A DNA stretch of 30,000 nucleotides from Botryococcus braunii (lineage: Eukaryota; Chlorophyta; Trebouxiophyceae): the NCBI GenBank assembly GCA_002005505.1, contig KV908342.1:800942-830941 (forward strand), in the 5' to 3' direction. The notes below the pieces were generated by a model. The model had not been told where the DNA came from, made no database searches, and saw nothing but the letters and a program-made list of their open reading frames with translations. Both the position numbers and the translations under genes were made by a program. Each line of letters begins with the position of its first letter. Position 1 is the first letter of the stretch. This document shows, piece after piece, positions 10,683-20,459 of the stretch.

Positions 10683-11647
10683 CGGCGCCCATGCGCACCC
10701 TCCATGACAGACATACAGTGACCGATATACATGTCAACAGCAAGCGACAGAGCCAAGAGTGACTGTTAAGCCATCAGTTGTGACTCACTGAGCTCCAACT
10801 TTGGACAGCACACTTTCAGACACCACCTCCGGATCCATTTCATGGACTACTGTGTTTACAGTAATTACAGAAGGAAAGCCCTCATAACGCTGGAAAGAAA
10901 CCCTCAGCAGGGCCTTTGCAATGCAATTCCGAAAGCCTTAATTTAGTTGCTTCAGATACGTTTTCCTGCAACAATGCCCGGCCCATGGACAGCACCTGGC
11001 CGCCAGCAAAATGGCCCGCTCATCCCATGAATCGGGAGAACATTTCATGGTAAGAGCATCGCCCAAAGAAGATTAGCTTAGAAAGCCTTCTAAGCCCTTT
11101 AATTTTAAATAAGGTCTGTCTACATATACGTTCTTTCTGCGTACGTGTTCAGTCTACACCTGTTTGGCAAAAAGATGCCTACACACCCCGAAATGGCGGC
11201 AAATACCAACGCAATGCCCAAACATTACACTCCCATCCCAATGCGCCGGGGGAATTCACATCCCCACAGCAGTGCTACCAGCACAGCCAGCCCATGCCAG
11301 AAACATTCCTACATACACTGCTGGATCAAACCGATACAAATCAATCCAAAAAAAGTCTGAAAAAAATGGGAAATCCAAAACTAGTACACCCTGGACAACA
11401 AAAACCGATACAACTATATGTACTGGTCACGGCCAACCGCAGTGGCTATGTGCGTCTGGCCTAAAAAACGAAATATCATATTCGTAGCCAGCTGGTTTAC
11501 ATCCCCAATACTCACCATTACACATGGCTGGCCGCACTTGGACATGTCAATCCCTCCGGCTTCCTCAGCACAATTATTTATAAAGCCCACCTGGGAACCA
11601 ACATACGCCCACATGGGGCACATGCGGCGAAATAGGCACGGAAAGCT

Positions 11648-11678
<31 letters not shown>

Positions 11679-12111
11679 GGCCCCATGTACTTTCTTCTCC
11701 AGCCTTCTTGAATCCCCGAATTCTCCAATCTTGTACCTGATGGCAGCTTTTAGTGTTTGGCCCCCCGCCCGAAAGCTTTCCTCAGAGCATCTGCCGGTCG
11801 GCTTCGGACGCCCTTCGAAGCCCTACGGCTAGGCTAAATTGCGGCACCTCCGCCAGAGTGGCTGCAATCAAAGGACCTTATCAACACATATGTAGGTTTG
11901 TGCCGCAACGGTTGCCTGATTCAGGCACGTGCACCACTCTGGCGCACACACCTAAAGAAACCTGCATTTGCAAGCATCACAGCCAATTGGTTCTGGTCCT
12001 GCACACAGCTGCAAAGAAAGTCAGACACCCGGGCCTAAGCCTCTTGCTCACCGATACGGAGACCTCCATACGCCGGGGCGTGACTCCCCTACTGTGGACA
12101 CTGGACAGTCC
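10683..12111. other. No gene recognised
   Basis: Mostly unique sequence with a C run next to an A run (11648-11675). Open frames here lack recognisable domains and change character along their length. Confidence 0.4.
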
Positions 12112-12247
12112 AAGTGGAAACTCCAGCGAGGCCACATTTCAGTCCGAAATTTGCCACAATTGGGCCCATCCGGACCCAATTGTGGGAAAGGGAAGAAAAC
12201 ATTGTGCCAGAAAAGCCACACAAATCGACCTCGATGGAGTTCCCAAT
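12112..12247 (+). repeat. Hairpin MITE-like repeat, copy 1
   Basis: Shares TCCGAAATTTGCCAC and the CACACAAATNNGACCTCG end with copies at 12406-12530 and 27677-27803. Its ends are imperfect inverted repeats. Its centre is a palindrome with perfect 11-base arms (CCACAATTGGG and CCCAATTGTGG) around a 10-base loop, so a single strand would fold back along its length. Confidence 0.7.
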
Positions 12248-12405
12248 CCAAGCAATCATCAGATTCGAAGGAGGTGGATGACGAGCCTAGCGACCAGCAG
12301 GGTTGCTTGAGGAAGAAGCTTCTTCCTCTCAGAACTGTCTACCATGTGTTCTACGAGAGAATCTCCACCAAACCTCCGCCCAATTAGGCTGGCAGATCCC
12401 ATGAT

Positions 12406-12530
12406 ACTGGGAACTCCCGCGAGATCACACTTCAGCCCAAAATCTGCCACGGTCGGGACTGTCCCGACTCGAACGGAAGAACTTTGTGCTGGAAATCCAC
12501 ACAAATTCGACCTCGCGGGCGTTCCCAGTG
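12406..12530 (+). repeat. Hairpin MITE-like repeat, copy 2
   Basis: This is the best-preserved copy. It starts ACTGGGAAC and ends GTTCCCAGT, with about 18 of 21 matching bases in the terminal inverted repeats. The centre contains GGTCGGGAC facing GTCCCGACT. GAT lies immediately outside both ends, a possible 3-base target duplication. No transposase is present, so it would be a non-autonomous element. Confidence 0.75.
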
Positions 12531-12732
12531 ATAGGTAGCCGTCACGTCAATCAATGAGAACGCCATATTAGGTGGCGTTCCCAACCCTCCGCCCCATCTA
12601 AGAGTCCGTCAAACCACCCTCTCTACCAAATTGCGACCTACGACCCTTGCAAAGCAACTTTGGCAACAGCTTCTTTATTACAGACAAACTGAAGGCCGGA
12701 TTTCAGACCTGGAGACCAGCGACACACTACCA

Positions 12733-13135
12733 CTTGCAAGTGGCAGTGTCAACTACAATCTTGCAAACGGTACCCCAGTACCCTACGGGGTACTGTTCAG
12801 GATCACACTACCCATTGCAACTGGCAGAGCAACAATTGAACGATACCCCCGGTACCCCTCGAGGTATCTTGCAGAATCGAAGACCAGCGGCACACTTCCA
12901 GCTGCAAATGGCAGTGTTCACCACTGTACTGCACTTGCTACCCCACTACCCCTTCGGAGTACCGATCAGAGATTACAGACCACTGGCACACTACCACTTG
13001 CAAGTGGCGGTGTTACAACAGTACTGCACATGCTACCCCAGTACCCCTCGGGATACTATTCAGGATCAGGCAGCCACAGGCACACCCACCACCTGCAAGC
13101 GGCAGTGCCACGACAGTGTTGCACATGCTACCGCA
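12733..13135. repeat. Degenerate minisatellite with about five units
   Basis: Units begin near 12733, 12813, 12901, 12997 and 13092, with spacing of 80-96 bases. Each has a TTGCAAGTGGCAGTG-like core, and most also have a small palindrome of the type GTACCCC-n-GGGGTAC. One plus-strand frame stays open through the array and gives repeated TLPLASG-like peptides, but I see no other sign of a gene. Confidence 0.75.
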
Positions 13136-14129
13136 AAACCTTTCAGCACTAGTTCCCGCTCTGCCACAGTCAGGAGAACTTTGAGGGGAGCATTCCTGGG
13201 CCCCTTCAGCCCCCCAAAAAGGGGAAAGTCGAAAACAGAAGGGGTAAATATGCAGGCACCTGGGGCCCCCAGGGGGCCGGGGGCAGGGTTACGCCCCCAC
13301 TTGCTAACGCTGTTCTTACAGAGAATCAGCCTGCCTTACAGAGAATCAGCCTGTCTTGCCGCGCCAAGAAAGGGTTGCACGCATGGACACACGCAACAGC
13401 TCCCAAGAGGATCCGGACAATTCCGTCGTGGGTAGACACAGTGACCAGTTGCCTGCGAAGCCACGCATGGCTGACCAGTTGGCATCCAAAAGAAGTGCCA
13501 CGTAGCAGAGGGGCCCTCGAAGGGGACACCCCAATCGTCAGTCCCAAACCAAGCTCAGAGACGATGCTGCCTTCGATGTGGGGTCCTGCCAGGAGTTACC
13601 CTCCCAGCCCTGTCCTCGGGAAACCCCCCACCCCTCCTGTTGCCGCTCCAAAACAGGGGAGAAAGGGCCACCCCGAGGAGAGAAGGGGGGGGGGGTGGGA
13701 TGGGGATGTCTGGCCAGGAAAATTCCCTGACAATTTCCCCTTGGGAGAAACTCGCGAGCATACTTGGAAAAAAATGACTGCTCACACGGTTTATGACAAG
13801 GACGGACGAAAGTTGTTCTCCTATGCTTGGGGCCCCAAGCTGCGACTCCCTTCAATTGGGGTAGAAGTAATTCCGTCTCGCCCTCCTCACCCAGAACATC
13901 AGAGGCACACCCACCCCCCGTCTCAGCAAGGCTCGAAAAGGTGCCTTTTCATACTGACCCGCAGACACATGCATGAATACGTCCACCTCTATCGTAACCC
14001 CATTGACATGACCCACTTCTCAATCCTTTCTTTTCGAAAACGGCTCAAATCGCACCTCCAGGCTTAAAAAAAAATTCCTGTCTCCCTCACCTCCACAGAA
14101 TTTCTAAAATCTTGTCTCCCTCACCTCGG

Positions 14130-14160
<31 letters not shown>

Positions 14161-15120
14161 GTCTCCCTTACCCCCATAAAATTTCTAAAAGGCTGCCTTC
14201 TCACCTTCCAACCCCAGAGACAATGGCCATACAAGCCGACCTCTGGGAAATCGTTGAAAAGTATATCCTCCTTGACGGTGGGAAGCTTCAAAGCCCGCTG
14301 CTGACAAGTCCACCAACACCTCCATGCAGCTGACGAAGAAACTGCTCTTCTCCTAGGAACACACGGCACACCCAGGGCACAGCATGAACCCCCTCAACCT
14401 GAATAGAAGCCCATGGGGCCCCGACTGTTTTCACCCAGGGACACATGCTCTGGACGGAAGCTCGGAAGCGCTTGTCCATCACGACACGCACTCAACACGC
14501 GGTTTCAGAGCAGGCCCGACAAGCGGTCTCTGAGCATCGGGCCCGAGAAACGTGTGGGACGAGCCCGACCGCTGACCCAGAATGTGGTCTGCGACGACTG
14601 CACAGCCCCCCCTCCGGGGCCGCACAGAGCAACACTCAGACACAGCAAGCACAAGGCTGTTCTGTGCGGCACAAGAGAACAACAAAGCCCGATGACGCGC
14701 GGCACTTGTTTTTGGGTCGATAGAATCCAGAGCCCGCTGAACCGCAGTTGGACGATGCGCTGGCAGGGGCTTGTACTGCACATTTGCGGCTCACCCCCTC
14801 ACGAACTGCGTGTTCCCTCACGGCATCCGCGGGTTCTCGGCCGAGCCCCAGACGCGCCTCCTGTCTAGGTGTACAGACGCATCCATGGCTCTTGCCTGGA
14901 GTCGGGGGCAGCGCATGTAACGCTTTCAACCAAAGTACAGATGGCTACGCCTGTGCCTACCACCTTCCCTCCGCGTACCGCCGCACGCAGGGCTCCCCAG
15001 CCACGAAGCGCGTCACAGTTTATCTTCGAATCACATGCCGAAGGTTTGGAAACCGGAGCACGACGCAGCAGCGGGCGATTAACGTCTGCGCCAGAAGCTC
15101 ACCATACCCAGCCAATCACA
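13136..15120. other. No gene recognised
   Basis: Several open frames of 100-230 codons occur on both strands, the longest at 13375-14067 plus. None shows a known domain, and the GC-rich composition makes long chance frames likely. An A run and its flanking repeat are listed separately. Confidence 0.4.
14070..14205. repeat. Short repeat with 29-base A run
   Basis: Three related units containing CTGTCTCCCT(C/T)ACC, two of them followed by AATTTCTAAAA, lie on either side of an A run at 14130-14158. This could be a retroposed tail or a simple tandem array. Confidence 0.55.
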
Positions 15121-15570
15121 GCAGAGTAGGACATGGACACTGTGCTGTGACATGGCACCAGACACGAGCCCGGACATTGCAGCGAAAGTCACCGTTGCTG
15201 ACCCACTCACAAGAGGGTACGACATGGACGCTGCGCTGTGTCATGGCACAACCAACGTCGGACCCGGAAGTCACCGTTCCAGCCACTAACAAGAAAGAGG
15301 GACAAAGACACTGCGCTGCGCCATGGCGCGTGCTTCCTTTATACTCGCGGGAGCATAAGACATGAACGCTCTACTATGTGATAGCGCGTTCGTCCAAGCC
15401 CACTGACAGGAGCATAAGACACGACCATTTTCCTATGTCATGGTGCGTTCTTCCGCAATACTCACAGGAGCATAGGATAAGGACACTCCACAACGTCATG
15501 ACGCATTCTTCCGCTATACCGACATGAGCAAAGGACACAGACACTACACTACATCGTTGCGCGTTCCTTG
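15121..15570. repeat. Degenerate minisatellite, about seven units
   Basis: Units contain GGACATGGACACTG-like and GTCATGGCGCGTTCTTCC-like blocks. The last four are spaced 58-59 bases (near 15351, 15410, 15468 and 15526). The first three are longer, about 85-90 bases. Confidence 0.75.
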
Positions 15571-16358
15571 TGCGATCCAGCCAGGCCGCACACCGACGTG
15601 GCAAAATGCCTGCCCAGCCAGCTGGCCCCGCCTGCAGACGCGGTAAAGATCCAGCGAGAACACACGGCACCTGGCATTGCTTGCGCGAATCGGATGAGAG
15701 GCTCGCCCCTTTGGGAGCTTGATCTCAGCGTACATCCGCTTTTTTAGTTGATGCTGAACCCCTTAAGCCCCTTGTTTACTCCACTTAGGGATTCAGGGAG
15801 GGAAGAGAGGGGGCGAGGGAGACCCAAGGAGGTGAGGGAGGAGAAGGAACGGGCGGTTGGGGGGCGGGGGGGGGGGAGCCGAGCCGGGTGCCCGCACGCG
15901 CCCGTGCCCCGTTGTCAGATGCGGGGGGCATCCTGTGATACAGTGATGCTATGCCACTGCAAATGTTGCAGACCAGCACACTTCCCGGATCAGCCACAGC
16001 AGAAGCATCCTCCCAACGGGAGAGCACACAGCTTAAAGGGGATTTCTTTCAACCGCATGGAGATTGGAAACCGTACCGGGGGGGGGGGGGGCAGATATAC
16101 CAATCACTGAGATGGAACGGAATGCGCATGCCAAGCCAACACGCAAGCGCTCGTACGCAATGCCCATGCGAAGCCAACACGCAAGCCCATGTACGCAATG
16201 CGGATGCGAAGCCAGCACGAGGGACCCATCAGCCTCGTGCAGTCCAGGTCGGTTGACACTGATCATGGGGCGGGGACAGGGAAAGGTGGGGGGTGGGGGA
16301 AACAAAATCAGCTGTACATCAACAGCTGTGTGCGGCCGCTGCCCGGGACAGGGCAGCC
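15571..16358. other. Region downstream of the transcription factor gene
   Basis: This lies beyond the stop of the minus-strand transcription factor gene and may include its 3' untranslated region. It contains a G-rich stretch (15780-15900), a G run (16079-16091) and a small tandem repeat. No gene is recognised. Confidence 0.4.
16121..16222. repeat. 38-base minisatellite, about 2.7 units
   Basis: Units start at 16121, 16159 and 16197. Each contains AATGC..ATGC.AAGCCA.CACG. Confidence 0.8.
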
Positions 16359-17375
16359 TCAGTACTCGGCTTTGTGACCGGCCGCCAGCGCTTTATCGGA
16401 GGCGGGACCTGGCCCTGCCATGTGCGCTTGGGAGTGGGGCTCCTCCCCCCTGACCTCCATTTGGCCCGAGAGGTTTAGGTAGAAGTCTTCCTCCTTGCAG
16501 TAAGGGGGCAGGGAGCTGACACGGGGGAACTTGAGATCACCGGCGTCCTCGCATGCATTCCCCCCGTCATCGGATGTCAGCATCCTCTCGCTGGGGCTCC
16601 CTTGCCACTCCGTTCCCCCCTGCAGGAGCACGCCCCCAAGCATTGAGTCCCCTCCCCCTTGACCATGCACACAAGCAAACCCCCAAGCGCTGAGTCTCCT
16701 CCCCCTTGACTACGCACGCGAGCAAACCCCCAAGCACTGAGTCCCCTCCCCATTGACCAGGCATGGGAGCAAAACCCCCATGCACTGAGTTTCCCCCTAA
16801 GCACCCCCCCCCCCCGCCCCCTCTCAACCAGGCATACAGGCGGACTCTGTTGAGCAGGGTCAGATGTGAGAGCACTGGGTCCTGCATCTAGTCGTCGCCA
16901 AGCGGTGCAAGTTTCTGTACTGCAAGCTGTACAAGGTCCTGCACGGCAAGGGGAAGAAGGTTCTGCAGCCACTCAACGCCAAGCGGCACAAGGTTCTGCT
17001 ACCACGCAACAGCAAGCAGTACAAGGTTGTGCATCGCCAGAACAGCCAGAGGTACAAGGTTGTGCAGGAAAGGGGTAGAAGGTTGTGCACTTACGCAACA
17101 GCCAGCGGTACAAGGGTGTACAACCATTCAACAGAAAGCGGAACAAGGTTGTGCATCCACTATCAGGATGCAGCACAAATATTTGCATCCACTCAACAGC
17201 AAGCAGTCCAAGGTTGAGAATCCACTTTGGTACAAAGTTGTGCATCCACGCAACAACAAGCGGTACAAGGTTGTCATCCATGCAAATGCAAGGTACAAGG
17301 TGTGCACCCATTCAACTTCAAGCGCCCTCCTCCTCCAATGCCCTACACCATGCGTGCATACCCAAACGCACGGGG

Positions 17376-17427
<52 letters not shown>

Positions 17428-17460
17428 ACACACACAGACACACACACACACACACACACA

Positions 17461-17496
<36 letters not shown>

Positions 17497-19765
17497 CGCG
17501 AGCGAACCCACAGAGAGGGGGGCAGAGAAAGAAAAGGGGTGAGGAGAGAGAGAGAGAGGGGAAGAGGGAGAGAAAGAAAAAGGGGAGCAGACAAGGGAGG
17601 AGGGTGGCATGGAACACTGAATGAAGGACCCAACGGAGCGCGGGGAGCAACATTGTACCTCTGTCCCCATCCCGAAGAGCATCCCTGTGGAGTCGGATCT
17701 ATGCCCACCGTACAGCTGCTCTCCATAAGCCGCTCCATTCGAGGCTTCCTGTACAGAAGCTGTGCCAGTCAGCTGTACAGAAGCAGTACCGCCCGCCCCG
17801 GACGCTCCGCTGGCTGGCAAGGTCAAATGCGTCATGGCTGTGGAGCTCCGTTCCCCTGAAATCTGACCCCATCACCGCCAGCTCCCAAGTCAGACAACCC
17901 CCTTCAGCACTTCACACAAATACCCATCTCCTTCAGGACTTCACACATATACCCATCTCCTTCAGCACTTCACACATATACCCATCTCCTTCAGCACTTC
18001 ACACATATACCCATCTCCCGACTGTGAGTGCTGTTGCTGCTGTTGCCCTTGCTGTCATTGCAGCCTCCTGCTGTGCTGCAGCTGCTGCTGTTGTTTGTTG
18101 TTGTTGTTGTTGCTCTTCTTGTTGTGTAGTTCTTGTTCTTGCTGATGTTGATGTTGTCGCCGTTTGTTGTTGCTGCTATAGGTTGTTGCTATGGTCGTTG
18201 TTCCCCCCCCCCCCCCCGTCTCAAAACCCAAGTATCCAAAATCATCCATTGGCAACTTCCCCAATTTCTAAGCACTGCCCAGTGCCAATTTTAATATAGG
18301 GACACCCACAACCTCACAACCCCACCCTCTGGAAATCACATCTGCCAAATTAACACGCCCGAAACAAATTAACACCCACAAGGCAAATTAAGGCCCCCAA
18401 GGCAAATAAATACCCAAGGCAAATTGATACCCCCAGGGTAATTGAACGAGATGCAGCGCAAAAGCATGCCTGGAGAGGAGCGCCCCCCAAGGGCTGTGAA
18501 GATGTGGGGGCAGACGTCATCAATGGCAGTTTGCTGCCGCCTTTGTCGGACGGAAAGTCGATTGCCGCGCTGGCCGACGCCTGAAGTTGAGCGCCTGGGA
18601 AGCCCACTTCCACCATGAGCCTGTTCACCAGGTTGTCTGTGGTCTCCAGCTCTTCCTGCAGGGCCTTCTGCAACTGCTCCCGCACAGCGCCCCTTCCTAG
18701 GTTAGCTCATTGCCATGCTCTCGCCATCGTCAAGCCCTCATGGAACACTACCTCACAATATACCCTTGTCATCGTCAAGCCCTCCTGACCTACCTCGCGA
18801 TGTACCCTCATCATCGTCGACCTCTACTGGATTTCTACCTCGCAATATACCCTTGTCATCATCGAGCCCTCCTGGATACACCTACCTCACAACACACCTC
18901 GTCATGGTCAACCCCTTCTGAAACTACCTCACAGTGACCCCTTGTCCTCAACACAATCACCACCATCATCGTTGTCATCATTCCCACCTGAGTTATGGGT
19001 TATGACACAATGGTCTGTATACATCATCGCAATGCCATCACCCCTCTCCAGCAAACCCCCTTCCCTCAGCACCCACTGCCTTGCCCCCCCCCCCCCGCGC
19101 CCCCCAACTGACTGAATGACATTGACAGGCTGACTAAGGGAGGAGGGCACCTCAAGCTGCGAGCGCAGGTGCTGCTGCAGCTTCATTCTCTTGGCCATGG
19201 CTTGTCCGAGTTCCTGCTGCCGCCTTGCCAGATCCGAGGAACCAGCCGAGGCCTGAACGCTTGCTTCCTCCACAACAGAAGACGTGATGGCGGGAGCTGC
19301 CTTTGGGGCAGGGGTTGCCTTGGCGGCAAGAGCTCCGGAATCCACTTCCCCCGCCTCCTCCAACTCCTCTCCCTCTCCCTCCCCCTCGCCCCCCTCCACC
19401 TCCTCCTCGCTCTCATATTGCTCCTGCTGCACGCCCCATCATTTGCTTCAGCGCAGGCGCCCATCATTCATAAGCGGTTAGAATTGTCAAACGCAGGCAA
19501 CATGATTATCAAGCAACTGCAACGTTATTGTCAAGCGCAGGCCTGTCACTGCTAGGCATGGCTCTCTCCGCCTCCCTTCCCCCTCTCCCCGCTACACCCC
19601 CCCCCCCCGGGGCACTTGTCCAAGATAGGCACACAGAGTAAGGAGCCTGCTCCCACCCGACATGCACGCCTGCTCCCAACATGCACACCCACATGCACGC
19701 CTGCTCCTCTGAAGCGTCCCCCTCTTGCAAGCATGACTCCCCCCCCCCCCCCCAAACACACACAT

Positions 19766-19825
<60 letters not shown>

Positions 19826-20364
19826 GCACGCACGCACGCACGCTCCCTCACACACAGCCGGGCTGTGACAGGGAGGGGGGACAAGGAAGAAAGGGGGGGG
19901 GGGCCCATATTGATTTGGGGGAGAGCGAGATTCACGTACATGTAGATTCAGGCACACACCTCTTCGCTGTCGCTGTCCGAGGCCCCGCGGCGAGTTTTTC
20001 GGCGGGCCCGCGCCGATGTCCGCTTTCCTTTTCTTCTTCTGGAGCTCCGCCGGGCTCCGTCTGCGGGACGGACCTCGTCCCCCTCAAACATAGGGCCGCC
20101 CTGCCCGGGCAGCTTGATGTTGAGGCGGTACTTCTGCAGGTGGCTCTTGATGTGGAAGATGGTGAGTCCTTCAATCGCCATCAGCTTCAGGATCCCCTTC
20201 GGGGTTGCCTTTTCAGGCCCGTGCAGGTGCTGCACTGCAGCCACAAAGCGGGCATGCAGCTCGGGGGTCCACCTCAGCCTCTGTTTCCCCATATCTCTGG
20301 GCCCTTGCGAGGAACTCGCTGCAGCCCCCCCACCCCCGGATCCCTCAGAACGCATAAGCTCTCG

Positions 20365-20459
<95 letters not shown>

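Noticed and set aside
12048..12538. Conserved-looking peptides shared with 27.7 kb
   Set aside because: Similarity is explained by copies of the hairpin repeat, and it appears in several frames and both strands.
12733..13135. Possible CRISPR array
   Set aside because: Units are degenerate with no constant repeat and unique spacers, and the window is clearly eukaryotic nuclear DNA.
13375..14067. 230-codon plus-strand open frame
   Set aside because: No recognisable domain; GC-rich sequence with competing open frames on both strands and no splice or repeat evidence for a gene.
14413..15365. Overlapping 150- and 205-codon frames
   Set aside because: They change character along their length and run into the 15.1 kb minisatellite, so they look like chance frames.
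16880..17310. Possible Leu/Cys repeat protein on the minus strand
   Set aside because: The peptide repeat follows from the 33-base minisatellite, and frames are broken between units.
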